NCBI GenBank assembly: GCA_014337915.1
Contig: QUBU01000017.1
Location: 1 to 63,869 of the forward strand
Length of the DNA stretch: 63,869 nt
Direction: 5' to 3'
From: Gammaproteobacteria bacterium
GTDB lineage: Bacteria; Pseudomonadota; Gammaproteobacteria; Steroidobacterales; GCA-2729495
In this document: one piece after another, positions 43,299 through 50,995 of the stretch
Position numbering within the stretch: the stretch's first letter is position 1
Layout: every line of letters begins with the position of its first letter
Position numbers and translations under genes: made by a program
Notes under the pieces: generated by a model
Told to the model about the DNA's origin: nothing
The model's database searches: none
Seen by the model: only the letters and a program-made list of their open reading frames with translations

Positions 43299-44081
43299 TT
43301 ACGACGGGCTGGTCGCAGCCGATGCTGCGCGCGCGTTGCCCGTGCTGGGCGGCTGCGTTGCGCGACGCGAATCGGCCTGCTGGCCCGTTGCGGCCACGGG
43401 TCCGCGCTGCATCTGCTCGATCACGGCTGCCCGGCCGGCCGCATCCTGGGGCGGCTGGCTCGCGCGCACCGCGCCCGTGCCGGTGACGCCGCTGGCCGGT
43501 GCAGTCCCGCCCACTGTCGCATCGGCCGGGCTTGGGCTGGCTGATACGGCTTCGGTCTTCGGCTTGTCCGGCGGTGGTGGCTGGGTCGGCTTGGGCAGGG
43601 CCGAGAGCGCCTGGGCCTCGACGAGAGAGAGTTTCCTGCCGGCCCAGAACTGGGGCTTGAGGAGCTGCTCGTATATCGCTCCGGCATCGACCTTCGCCTG
43701 GACTTTGACTGTCCCGCACTTGGCCGCCCCGCCCGGCGGGTCCTTGAGGAACGGGTCCTGTGTGCAGTTCGCGCTCGCGTAGCGCTCTCCCGTCGCATCG
43801 CCCGTAAACTTCAGCTTCTCGACCGCCTCACCGGTCAGGCGATTCCAGGTCGCACTGCCGATGTAGGCAAATGTGATGGCGTAATTGGTGGTCGTGGAAC
43901 TGCCGGCCCCGGTCTCCTTCTGTGTCCACGAGTGTGTACAGTCGCCGGTGACCTTGTAACTGTGCGTGTTGCCGATGACACCCGAAGCGCCCTTGAGCGT
44001 CGGGCTCGAGCAATCGAGTGCGAGTGACGGTTCCGCGAACAGCGCTGTGGCGAGCAGGATTGACAGCGTGTAGTGACGCAT
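43299..44081 (-). CDS. Secreted protein of unknown function with Pro/Ala-rich tail
   Basis: 260 residues with signal peptide (MRHYTLSILLATALFAEPSLA). The mature N-terminal domain, about residues 22-150, has four Cys likely paired in disulfides (CSSP, CTHSW, CTQDP, CGTVK) and beta-rich text like NYAITFAYIGSATWNRLTGE. A long low-complexity Pro/Ala/Gln/Ser tail follows and ends at TAA. The tail looks like a linker to another domain, and the next in-frame ORF encodes one. Not recognised. Codon use is normal for the region. Confidence 0.7.
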   Translation of the reverse strand: MRHYTLSILLATALFAEPSLALDCSSPTLKGASGVIGNTHSYKVTGDCTHSWTQKETGAGSSTTTNYAITFAYIGSATWNRLTGEAVEKLKFTGDATGERYASANCTQDPFLKDPPGGAAKCGTVKVQAKVDAGAIYEQLLKPQFWAGRKLSLVEAQALSALPKPTQPPPPDKPKTEAVSASPSPADATVGGTAPASGVTGTGAVRASQPPQDAAGRAAVIEQMQRGPVAATGQQADSRRATQPPSTGNARAASAATSPS

Positions 44082-44196
44082 GACGGATAACCCCCAGCCC
44101 GGACCGCATCCGGATCAGTTACCTCATGCCCCCGTCACGCGGGGCCGATTCTAACGCGATTCTCGCTTCGAATTGAACCGCTTCCGCGGTGGTTGC

Positions 44197-44218
44197 GGCT
44201 GGCCGTATTGGGCCAGCC
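44197..44218 (-). terminator. Hairpin after the flavodoxin-like gene (possible terminator)
   Basis: Perfect 8-base inverted repeat GGCTGGCC / GGCCAGCC with a 6-base loop, 21 bases beyond the minus-strand flavodoxin-like stop. There is no T-run, so intrinsic termination is uncertain; it may protect the transcript end. Confidence 0.35.
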
Positions 44219-44239
44219 TCGGGCAGGTGCCTGTGATCG

Positions 44240-45022
44240 CTAAGTCACCGGCTTCAGCTTGCGGCCAATGATCTGGTGACGGACAGCAGTGGCAATGAGC
44301 CTGGCAATCCAGCGGGCAGGTGGCCAGGTGCGGCAAGGGTAGTAATAGTGTGCCGAGAGCCAGCCACGACGCGACCAGTACTCGTGGTCAATCGGCGTGT
44401 TTTCGCGATTGATCTCGACCACCAGCCGCCAGATATTGAAGGCCACCACATCGCGCAGCCCGACGCGGGGGCGTTGGTCAGCGATCCTGGTCGCAACGCG
44501 GCCTGCAAGCTGCCCAATGGCTCCCTGCAGGCGCGCCTCGTACCAGGGCTCGTCGAGCATGCTGGCAGCGGCGCCGAGGCAGCCGACCACCCGGAAGCCC
44601 CAGCTGTGGACGACGTCGCGCAGGTAGGCGAAGAGCCTGTCCTGCCCGGCACCCATTGCGGTGGCCACCAGCACCGCCGGCTTTCCGATGAAGCTCGGAC
44701 GGTGTGATTCGAACACCATCAGATCGATGAAATTCTTGAGCAGTGCCGATACCGTGAAATTGTGCACCGGTGAGGCGAATACCACGACATCGGCCCGCCG
44801 CATCGCGCTGTAAACGGCACCAAGGCCTGACATCGCGCCGGTGAGGTTCTCGCCCTCCTTGATGACGTCCAGCTGTCCATCGCATGCGGGAAGGTTCACC
44901 TCATGCAGGTGGATGACTTCCCGCTCGGCTTGCGGGAAGAGGCTCCCGGCCAGCCGCTCGGCAAGGTGAAACGTGACACTCTGGCTCGCGAGCGGGCTGG
45001 CACTCAGGATCAATACACGCAT
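44240..45022 (-). CDS. Flavodoxin-like NAD(P)H-dependent FMN reductase family protein
   Basis: 260 residues, cytoplasmic. The start MRVLILSASPLASQSVTFHL gives the FMN phosphate-binding loop (SASPxxxS). It continues with HLHEVNLPACDGQLDVIKEG, MRRADVVVFASPVHNFTVSA (the typical SPVYxxxxS variant), LLKNFIDLM and SFIGKPAVLVATAMGAGQD. The C-terminal extension is longer than usual and Trp/Arg/Tyr-rich (IDHEYWSRRGW, YYYPCRTWPP). Such proteins reduce quinones, azo compounds or metals; the substrate is unknown. Upstream in-frame codons are excluded because they are unlike the fold. Confidence 0.85.
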   Translation of the reverse strand: MRVLILSASPLASQSVTFHLAERLAGSLFPQAEREVIHLHEVNLPACDGQLDVIKEGENLTGAMSGLGAVYSAMRRADVVVFASPVHNFTVSALLKNFIDLMVFESHRPSFIGKPAVLVATAMGAGQDRLFAYLRDVVHSWGFRVVGCLGAAASMLDEPWYEARLQGAIGQLAGRVATRIADQRPRVGLRDVVAFNIWRLVVEINRENTPIDHEYWSRRGWLSAHYYYPCRTWPPARWIARLIATAVRHQIIGRKLKPVT

Positions 45023-45180
45023 CGCTCCCCGCGCAGGTAGCTGATCGACCGGATTCTCGGGGGTGTCCAGGCGGTCGCATCCGGTGCGCGCCGGCATGGC
45101 GAATCAGGCTGTTCAGCTCCGATTCTGCGGCTGTGGAGGACATTGCGGCGACCTAGCCTGATCAGGATCCTGCATTTGCC

Positions 45181-45204
45181 GGATATGCTCTTGACGGCAT
45201 ATCC
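45181..45204. promoter_or_regulatory. Palindromic operator upstream of the toxin-antitoxin pair
   Basis: Perfect 8-base inverted repeat GGATATGC (45181-45188) and GCATATCC (45197-45204) with an 8-base spacer that contains TTGACG (45191-45196), a good -35. A weak -10 (CATATT, 45214-45219) is 17 bases further. This fits autorepression by the antitoxin. If this -10 is used, transcription would start just after the toxin's likely start codon. Confidence 0.7.
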
Positions 45205-45219
45205 ATCAGAGGCCATATT

Positions 45220-45582
45220 CTGACAGCCTGGATCGTAGAGTTTGCCGACGAATTCGAGCCCGAGTTCGAGCGCCTGCCGCTGGTCGTTCAGGACGAGCTG
45301 CTTGCGCAGGCGCTGGTGATTGGCCGCTTCGGCCCTCACATGGGGCGGCCGAGGGTCGATACCTTGCACGGGTCACGTCACGCGGCCATGAAGGAGCTGC
45401 GTTTCGAGGCTGGAGGTGGCGTGTGGCGGGTCGCTTTCGCCTTCGACCACCGCAGGCGGGCGGTATTGCTTGCCTGCGGCAACAAGTCTGGCACCAGCCA
45501 ACGCCGCTTCTACCGATCACTCATTGCATTGGCGGATGCACGCTTCGACGCCCATCGGGCCAGGCATCCCCGCCGGAAATAG
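45220..45582 (+). CDS. higB: HigB/RelE-type toxin (Gp49-like family) with non-canonical start
   Basis: Ribosome-dependent mRNA interferase-type toxin, about 120 residues. The domain runs WIVEFADEFEPEF, GPHMGRPRVDTLHGSRHAAM, KELRFEAGGGVWRVAFAFD and FYRSLIALADARFDAHRARH, complete from the first beta strand. The frame opens after a TAG at 45154, yet contains no ATG, GTG or TTG before codon GTG at 45316, which would delete the first third. CTG at 45220 (or ATT at 45217), with AGAGG 4-7 bases upstream, fits the expected start a few residues before Trp. It is followed 4 bases later by the antitoxin. Confidence 0.78.
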   Translation: MTAWIVEFADEFEPEFERLPLVVQDELLAQALVIGRFGPHMGRPRVDTLHGSRHAAMKELRFEAGGGVWRVAFAFDHRRRAVLLACGNKSGTSQRRFYRSLIALADARFDAHRARHPRRK

Positions 45583-45586
45583 GACC

Positions 45587-45910
45587 ATGGGACGGAAGAT
45601 CGAGGAGAAAATCGCGTCGCTGCCTCGCCGGCGACAGGACAGGGTCAAGCGGCGGGCGCGCGAGCTCGTCTCGGAGGAGCTGTCACTGCGGGAGTTGCGC
45701 CGGGCAATGAACCTGACCCAGGTGGAGATGGCGCGTCTGCTCGGGGTTGGCCAGCACACCGTGTCGCGGTATGAGCGACGCAGCGACTTGCTGTTGTCCA
45801 CATTGCGTGGGTATGTTGCTGCGATGGGCGGTCGACTGGCGCTGGTCGTGGACTTTCCTGGCCGCCGGCCGGTCAGGATACGCGGACTCGGTGACCTGGC
45901 TGACAAATAG
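45587..45910 (+). CDS. higA: HigA-type XRE family antitoxin
   Basis: 107-residue DNA-binding antitoxin. It begins MGRKIEEKIASLPRRRQDRV, followed by ELVSEELSLRELRRAMNLTQ and a helix-turn-helix VEMARLLGVGQHTVSRYERR, then SDLLLSTLRGYVAAMGGRLA, the classic HigA/XRE layout, and a short beta tail. It neutralises the upstream toxin and probably represses the operon through the palindrome at 45181-45204. Toxin first, antitoxin second is the HigBA order. Confidence 0.9.
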   Translation: MGRKIEEKIASLPRRRQDRVKRRARELVSEELSLRELRRAMNLTQVEMARLLGVGQHTVSRYERRSDLLLSTLRGYVAAMGGRLALVVDFPGRRPVRIRGLGDLADK

Positions 45911-45955
45911 CCGGCCTTCGGGCCTGGCCGTCTCGAGGGTCGATCCGGCGGAACC

Positions 45956-46004
45956 ACGGGACATCCCGTAAGGCCGCCAGCCGGGCCGTGGCTCCAGGAG
46001 CCAC
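45956..46004. other. Clustered inverted repeats in the leader of the DUF2238 gene
   Basis: Two palindromes within 50 bases: ACGGGA-CA-TCCCGT (45956-45969) and GTGGCTCC-A-GGAGCCAC (45988-46004). They lie between the HigA stop and the DUF2238 start and may be operators or a structured 5' leader. No T-run follows, so they are not an obvious terminator. Confidence 0.55.
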
Positions 46005-46060
46005 AGCCCTGGAACCTGGTCGCCAACAGTCGCGCAACGCGCAACAATGACGGACGACCT

Positions 46061-46753
46061 ATGAGCCACCGCAACTACGTACTGACGCTCCTCGCGCTGC
46101 TGGCCGCGTTGTGGGTGCCATTGGCGTTCGATCCCTTCGACCGCAGGGACTGGCTGCTGGAGAACGTGCTACTGGTGCTGGCGATCGCCCTGCTGGCGGC
46201 GACCTACCGGCGCTTCCCGCTGTCACGTATCTCGTACACGCTGATCTTCATCTTCCTGTGCCTGCATACCATTGGCGCGCACTACACCTATGCGGAAGTG
46301 CCCTACGACGCCGCCTGGCGCGCGTTGACGGGCAGCAGTTTCAACGAGTGGGTGGGCTGGGAACGCAATAACTTCGATCGACTGGTGCATTTCAGTTACG
46401 GATTGCTGCTGGCGTATCCGGTGCGCGAGGTGTTCATACGCGTGGCGGGCATGCGGGGCTTCTGGGGGTACTTTCTGCCGCTCGACCTGACCATGTCCAC
46501 TTCCATGCTCTACGAGCTCGTCGAGTGGGCGGTGGCCGAAGTGTTCGGTGGTGACCTCGGCATGGCCTATCTCGGCACGCAGGGTGATGTCTGGGATGCG
46601 CACAAGGACATGGCGCTGGCGAGCCTTGGCGCCCTCATCGCCATGAGCATCGTTGCGTTCATCAACTCACGCATCAAACGCGACTTCGCGCTCGAGTGGG
46701 CCGAAAGCCTGCGGGTCAAGCGCCTGCGCCCGCTCGGTGAGAACGAGCTGTGA
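46061..46753 (+). CDS. DUF2238 (YjdF-like) inner-membrane protein
   Basis: 230 residues with six hydrophobic segments. Family blocks include FDPFDRRDWLLENVLLVLAI, RISYTLIFIFLCLHTIGAHY, YAEVPYD, NNFDRLVHFSYGLLLAYPVR and YELVEWAVAEVFGGD...QGDVWDAHKDMALASLGA. Function not established. It is preceded by paired palindromes and is convergent with ctaA. A tiny ATG frame (MTDDL) directly upstream overlaps this ATG and might couple translation. Confidence 0.88.
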   Translation: MSHRNYVLTLLALLAALWVPLAFDPFDRRDWLLENVLLVLAIALLAATYRRFPLSRISYTLIFIFLCLHTIGAHYTYAEVPYDAAWRALTGSSFNEWVGWERNNFDRLVHFSYGLLLAYPVREVFIRVAGMRGFWGYFLPLDLTMSTSMLYELVEWAVAEVFGGDLGMAYLGTQGDVWDAHKDMALASLGALIAMSIVAFINSRIKRDFALEWAESLRVKRLRPLGENEL

Positions 46754-46780
46754 CGCTGGTGGCCGGCGCCGCCAGTCGCG

Positions 46781-47806
46781 TCAGCCCATCCGCAGCCGCC
46801 CGCCATTCGGGAATGACGCGGCGTGGTTCAGGTTGATGACCGCCAGCAGCAGCAGCGCCGCACCGCCGTTGTGTGCCGTCGCCACCCAGAGCGGCAGGCC
46901 GAACCACACGGTGCTGATGCCGAGGATCACCTGCAGGGTGACGGCTCCGAGCACCAGCCAGCCGGCCTGCACCACCGGCGGCGGGAATTGCCGCTCGCGG
47001 GTGGCGCGGCTGCCGACGGCGAGCATCACGATCAGGGTCAGCAGTGCACCGAGGCGGTGAGCGAAATGAATGGCGACCCGCGCCTCGGCATCGAGCACAC
47101 CGCCTTCGTAGTTGATGCCAAGCCCGCGCCACAGCACGAAGGCCTCGCTCCAGTCAGCCTGGCCGGGCCACCACTGGCCGAGGCAGCCGGGCAGATCCGG
47201 GCAGGCGAGTGCGGCATAGTTGGAGCTGGTCCAGCCGCCGAGCGCGATCTGCAGCGTGAGCACCACGAGGGCGAAGACGGCAGGCGCGAAGGCGCGGCGT
47301 GTCACGCGCGGTGCGGACATCGCCCGCTGGCGCCGCGCCTCGAGGATCAGCCAGAAGGTCAGGCCGAGCGTCGAGAGCCCGCCGAGCAGGTGGGCGACGA
47401 CGATCAGCGGCTTGACCAGCAGGGTCACGGTCCACATGCCGAGCAGGCCCTGGAAGATGACCAGCGCCAGCAGGGTGACCGGTAGTCCCACCGGTTGCCG
47501 GGGGTCGCGGCGGTTGGCCAGCGCCAGGCCGGCGATGCCGACGATGGTCAGGCCGAGCGTCGTCGCTACGTAGCGGTGGATCATCTCGTGCCAGGCCTTG
47601 TGGGTCTCCAGCGGCTTGTCGGGGAACGCTGCCGCCGCCGCCGCGTGCTCGTGTTCCTCATTGGGCACGGTGAGCTGGCCGTAGCAGCCGGGCCAGTCCG
47701 GGCAGCCGAGGCCCGCATCGGTGAGCCGTACCCAGGCGCCAAGGACCACCACGGTGAGGGCGAGAGCGGCAGCAAGGTAGAGCAGGCGTTGGTAAGCGGA
47801 GTACAT
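46781..47806 (-). CDS. ctaA: Heme A synthase CtaA (COX15)
   Basis: Converts heme O to heme A for the aa3 oxidase; inner membrane, 341 residues. It has the N-terminal GAWVRLTDAGLGCPDWPGCYG block, the heme-ligand His in HEMIHRYVATTLG and VVAHLLGGLSTLGL, and the second-half counterparts HFAHRLGALLTLI and ATAHNGGAALLLLA. The paired CPDLPGCLG/CPDWPGCYG segments could form disulfides as in type 1 heme A synthases. Last gene of the oxidase cluster; the usual neighbouring heme O synthase gene is absent. Confidence 0.95.
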   Translation of the reverse strand: MYSAYQRLLYLAAALALTVVVLGAWVRLTDAGLGCPDWPGCYGQLTVPNEEHEHAAAAAAFPDKPLETHKAWHEMIHRYVATTLGLTIVGIAGLALANRRDPRQPVGLPVTLLALVIFQGLLGMWTVTLLVKPLIVVAHLLGGLSTLGLTFWLILEARRQRAMSAPRVTRRAFAPAVFALVVLTLQIALGGWTSSNYAALACPDLPGCLGQWWPGQADWSEAFVLWRGLGINYEGGVLDAEARVAIHFAHRLGALLTLIVMLAVGSRATRERQFPPPVVQAGWLVLGAVTLQVILGISTVWFGLPLWVATAHNGGAALLLLAVINLNHAASFPNGGRLRMG

Positions 47807-47820
47807 GGAAAGTCCTTGGA

Positions 47821-48420
47821 TCAGCCGATGGTGGATATCTTCAGCAGGCGCTGCAGGTCGGTGTGGATGGCCTTCATGGTGGTGCCGGCGGGGTAGCGCA
47901 TCACCAGGTTGCCGAGCGGGTCGCTGAGGAACAGGTCACCCGCCTGGACCGGGCCAATGATATCCAGCAGTTCCCGCACCTCGACCGGGTCCTCCAGCAG
48001 GCCGAGGCCCGGGTGCTCGGTACCGAGGAAGTCGCGGGCCGCCGTGCCCGAGGTCACCAGGTACAGGCGCTGCACCCGGTCCATGTCCCGGCCGAGCGCC
48101 CGGCGGATCTGGCGGATATTGACGAGCGCCTGCTGGCAGCCGTCATCGCAGGTTCCCGGGCCGGCGTAGATCAGCGTCCACTTACCGTACAGCTGCCCGG
48201 TGCCGGCGGGCTCGCCAAGCAGGGTCATGCTCGCATCCGGCATCGGCCGCGGCGGCAGGAACAGCTCGCCATGCTGCGTGGAGCCACTGGGCCGCAGTTC
48301 GAAACCAGTGAAGTAAAGCGCCATCGCCACCGCTATCGGCCCGAGGAAAACCACCGCCAGCAGCAGCAGCGTGCGGCGGCCCTTGCGGTCCAGCGGCGGG
48401 TTGGGGGCGGTGTCGGTCAT
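47821..48420 (-). CDS. SCO1/thioredoxin-like cytochrome oxidase assembly protein
   Basis: 199 residues. A cytoplasmic tail and one membrane helix (RRTLLLLAVVFLGPIAVAMALYFTG) anchor a periplasmic thioredoxin-like domain. The metal or redox motif CDDGC (CxxxC, SCO-type copper site) lies in KWTLIYAGPGTCDDGCQQAL. Later DLFLSDPLGNLVMRYPAG matches the SCO C-terminal strand but replaces the usual His-containing loop. Likely role: thiol reduction or copper delivery to the CuA or CuB site. It overlaps SURF1 by ATGA and precedes ctaA by 14 bases. Confidence 0.85.
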   Translation of the reverse strand: MTDTAPNPPLDRKGRRTLLLLAVVFLGPIAVAMALYFTGFELRPSGSTQHGELFLPPRPMPDASMTLLGEPAGTGQLYGKWTLIYAGPGTCDDGCQQALVNIRQIRRALGRDMDRVQRLYLVTSGTAARDFLGTEHPGLGLLEDPVEVRELLDIIGPVQAGDLFLSDPLGNLVMRYPAGTTMKAIHTDLQRLLKISTIG

Positions 48421-49151
48421 GGCGGGTCTGTGCTGCGACTGCGCAGGTTCAGGGCCGCATAGATTACGACGAGCGCCACCGCCAGCGCGAACCATTGCAC
48501 CGCGTAGCCCAGGTGCTGTTGCGGCGCCATCAGCTCCGGGCGCCAGTCGCGCAGGTAGCCGTCGGGCTCGCCCGCGGCGAGCAGTACCTGAAAATCCCGC
48601 ACCGGGTAGCCCGTTGCCGCGCCAATCTCCGCTGCGGTCGGGAACAGCAGGCGCCGCGGCCAGGGGTCCAGCGGCGAGGTCGCAGCGGCGGGGCCCGCGC
48701 GCAGCGCCGGACGGGGCAGGGTGTCGAGGTAGCCGCTGATGCGCCGCTGCGCCGTATCCACCGCAATTGCGGGCAACCGGTCGCGATCGGCGCCTGCGGG
48801 AATCCAGCCGCGGTTGACCAGCACGGCCTCGCCGTCGCCAAGCAGTGGTGTAAGGACCTCGTAACCGGCCTGGCCGTCGTGGCTGCGGGCATCGAGCAGC
48901 ACCTGGTGCGCCGCATCGAAACGCCCCTGCAGGATCACCCGCCGATAGCGCAGCGGGCCCAGCGGGCTGCCGCCCGGCGGCAGCGCCACGGCGGCGGTGG
49001 CGGTGCCGGTGTCGAAGGCTTCGAACAGGGCGCGCTTCTGCGCGCCGCGGTCAAGCTGCCAGAGGCCGAGCGTGACGAACAGGCCGGACAGCGCCAGGGT
49101 GCCCAGCGTCGCCCACCAGGGCGGTCGGAACCTTGCTCTTGGACCACTCAC
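48417..49151 (-). CDS. SURF1-family cytochrome oxidase assembly protein
   Basis: 244 residues, with two membrane helices bracketing a periplasmic domain. It starts with a GTG (rather than ATG) giving SGPRARFRPPWWATLGTLAL. Family motifs are GLWQLDRGAQKRAL, RRVILQGRFDA, LLDARSHDGQAGYEVLTPL, VLVNRGWIP and the C-terminal HLGYAVQWFALAVALVVIY. SURF1 proteins help insert heme a3 into subunit I. Downstream overlap with the SCO-like gene by ATGA. Confidence 0.93.
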   Translation of the reverse strand: MSGPRARFRPPWWATLGTLALSGLFVTLGLWQLDRGAQKRALFEAFDTGTATAAVALPPGGSPLGPLRYRRVILQGRFDAAHQVLLDARSHDGQAGYEVLTPLLGDGEAVLVNRGWIPAGADRDRLPAIAVDTAQRRISGYLDTLPRPALRAGPAAATSPLDPWPRRLLFPTAAEIGAATGYPVRDFQVLLAAGEPDGYLRDWRPELMAPQQHLGYAVQWFALAVALVVIYAALNLRSRSTDPP

Positions 49152-49201
49152 GGTTTAGCGTGCCCTGGACGCCGTCATGCCGGCGGCTTGCGGTGGCGCA
49201 G

Positions 49202-49408
49202 ATGAAACTGGTGGTCATTGTCCTTCTTCTGGGCATCCTCGCGAGCCTCGGCTCGGGACTTTTTTTCCTGATGAAGGACCGCGACGGCTCCAGGCGCGTG
49301 CTCAACGCGCTGACCATCCGCATCGCCCTGTCAGTGGCGCTGTTCCTGTTCCTGTTCATCGCCTGGTACGCCGGCTGGATCGAGCCGCACGGCGTCACCA
49401 GCCGCTGA
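49202..49408 (+). CDS. Twin transmembrane protein (DUF2909)
   Basis: 68 residues with two hydrophobic helices (VVIVLLLGILASLGSGLFFL and RIALSVALFLFLFIAWYAGW) joined by a short basic loop MKDRDGSRR. This is the small conserved protein found inside cytochrome oxidase clusters of gammaproteobacteria. It is encoded on the plus strand, opposite to all cox genes, in the gap between coxC and SURF1, and is divergent from SURF1 with 50 bases between the starts. Probable function in oxidase assembly or stability is inferred from position only. Confidence 0.88.
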   Translation: MKLVVIVLLLGILASLGSGLFFLMKDRDGSRRVLNALTIRIALSVALFLFLFIAWYAGWIEPHGVTSR

Positions 49409-49421
49409 CCGGGCGCGCTCG

Positions 49422-50291
49422 CTAGAGCCAGTAGACGAAGATAAACAGGCCCAGCCAGACCACGTCGACGAAGTGCCAGTACCAGGCCACACCCTCGAAG
49501 GCGAAGTGGCGGTCCGGCGTGAAGTGGCCACGCAGGCAGCGCAGCCAGATCACCGTCAGCATGATGGCGCCGATGGTCACGTGCAGGCCGTGGAAGCCGG
49601 TCAGCATAAAGAACGTCGTGCCGTAGATGCCGCTCTTCAGGGTCAGGTTCAGCTCGGTGAAGGCGTGGTTGTACTCGTAGGCCTGGAAGCCGAGGAAGAT
49701 GAAGCCGAGGATGAAGGTGCAGGCCAGCCAGAAGGCCACCTTGCCGCGGTGGTTCGCCTTCAGCGCGTGGTGGGCGATGGTCAGCGTCACGCCGCTGGTG
49801 AGCAGGATCGCCGTGTTCAGCGCCGGGATGCCCCAGGCCGCCATGGTCTCGAAATGGCCGCCGATCTGGCCCGGGCCATTGGACGGCCACTCGTTCTCGA
49901 AGCCCCGCCACAGGAACAGGTTGGTCCAGGGGTCGGTGCCCTCGCCGCCTAGCCAGGGTAGTGACAGCTGCCGCGCGTAGAACAGGGCGCCGAACAGCAC
50001 GGCGAAGAACATGACCTCGGAGAAGATGAACCAGCCCATGCCCATGCGGAACGAGCGGTCGACCTGCAGGTTGTAGAGCCCGCCCTCGCTCTCGCCGATG
50101 ACCTGGCCGAACCAGCGGAACATCATGAAGACCAGCATCAGGAAGCCGGCCACCATGAGCCACTCCCCACCGCTGGTGCCGTTCAGCAGCACCGAGAAGC
50201 CGATGAGCAGCGTGAACAGCGCGACGGACCCGATGATGGGCCAGTGGGTGCCATGGGGAACGTAGTACTTCTGGGCGGTGGCGTGAGCCAT
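49422..50291 (-). CDS. coxC: Cytochrome c oxidase subunit III
   Basis: 289-residue membrane subunit of the aa3 oxidase, seven helices. Typical N-terminus KYYVPHGTHWPIIGSVALFT, FWFGEVIGES-type loop, RMGMGWFIFSEVMFFAVLFG (Glu in helix), NTAILLTSGVTLTIAHHALK and the C-terminal FHGLHVTIGAIML and WYWHFVDVVWLGLFIFVYWL. Third structural subunit; lies 13 bases downstream of ctaG. Confidence 0.96.
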   Translation of the reverse strand: MAHATAQKYYVPHGTHWPIIGSVALFTLLIGFSVLLNGTSGGEWLMVAGFLMLVFMMFRWFGQVIGESEGGLYNLQVDRSFRMGMGWFIFSEVMFFAVLFGALFYARQLSLPWLGGEGTDPWTNLFLWRGFENEWPSNGPGQIGGHFETMAAWGIPALNTAILLTSGVTLTIAHHALKANHRGKVAFWLACTFILGFIFLGFQAYEYNHAFTELNLTLKSGIYGTTFFMLTGFHGLHVTIGAIMLTVIWLRCLRGHFTPDRHFAFEGVAWYWHFVDVVWLGLFIFVYWL

Positions 50292-50304
50292 TGCGATCCT
50301 TCCT

Positions 50305-50862
50305 TCAGCTGCGGGACGCGGCCGTGGCTGCGGCCTGGGGTTTCACGTAGAGCGTATACGAGAGGGTGATGCGGTCGACGTACTTCGGCAGGGCCGGGTC
50401 GAGGTAGAACTGAACCCTGAGGTCGCGCTGCTCCGCGGGCGCGAACTCCTGCTCCTGGAAGCAGAAGCACTCGGTCTTCCTGAAATATTTCGCGCCTTCG
50501 CCCGGGGCGATGCTCGGCACGGCCTGGCCCACCAGGTGATGATCGGTCAGGTTGCGGGCCAGGAACGCCACGTCATAGAGCTTGCCGGGCTCCACCTCGA
50601 TGGAGCTGGTCTCCGGGCGGAATTCCCAGGGCGCGTACTCGTTGACCGTGGCGACGAACTCCACCGCCACCCGGCGCTGCGCATCCACTGCGGAGGGGGC
50701 TGGGGCGGCCACTACCGCCGGCCGACCGCCGATGCCGGTGATGTCGCAGAGCAGGTAGTAGAACGGCACCAGCAGGAAGCCGAAGCCGAACATCGCCACG
50801 GCCATCAGGCCCAGCCTGAACGTGAGGCGGCGGTGGCTGCGCTTTTCCGGCTCGGCGATCAT
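50305..50862 (-). CDS. ctaG: Cytochrome c oxidase copper chaperone CtaG (Cox11)
   Basis: Delivers copper to the CuB site of subunit I; 185 residues with one N-terminal helix (LGLMAVAMFGFGFLLVPFYYLLCD). The copper motif is KTECFCFQEQEF (CFCF) with the other conserved Cys in YLLCDITG. It also has the VEFVATVNEYAPWEFRPETS strand and the C-terminal ITLSYTLY. It sits between the small assembly ORF and coxC, the standard place. Confidence 0.96.
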   Translation of the reverse strand: MIAEPEKRSHRRLTFRLGLMAVAMFGFGFLLVPFYYLLCDITGIGGRPAVVAAPAPSAVDAQRRVAVEFVATVNEYAPWEFRPETSSIEVEPGKLYDVAFLARNLTDHHLVGQAVPSIAPGEGAKYFRKTECFCFQEQEFAPAEQRDLRVQFYLDPALPKYVDRITLSYTLYVKPQAAATAASRS

Positions 50863-50869
50863 GCCCGCA

Positions 50870-50995
50870 TCAGCCCGCCGCGTGGCGCGTGGCCTCGATG
50901 AGGAAATAGCTGGCGTAGACCGCCAGCGCCAGCAGCGCCAGCAGCCAGGCGTTGCGCCGCACGCGCCGCTGCAGTTGCTGCTGCTCCCGGTTCAC
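50870..50995 (-). CDS. Small cytochrome oxidase assembly protein (41 residues)
   Basis: Starts with a GTG that overlaps the coxA stop codon as GTGA, giving VNREQQQLQRRVRRNAWLLA then LLALAVYASYFLIEATRHA. One basic N-terminal segment and one membrane helix. Such a tiny gene between coxA and ctaG is recurrent in gammaproteobacteria and is thought to assist assembly. No separate ribosome-binding site is needed given the coupling. Confidence 0.85.
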   Translation of the reverse strand: MNREQQQLQRRVRRNAWLLALLALAVYASYFLIEATRHAAG

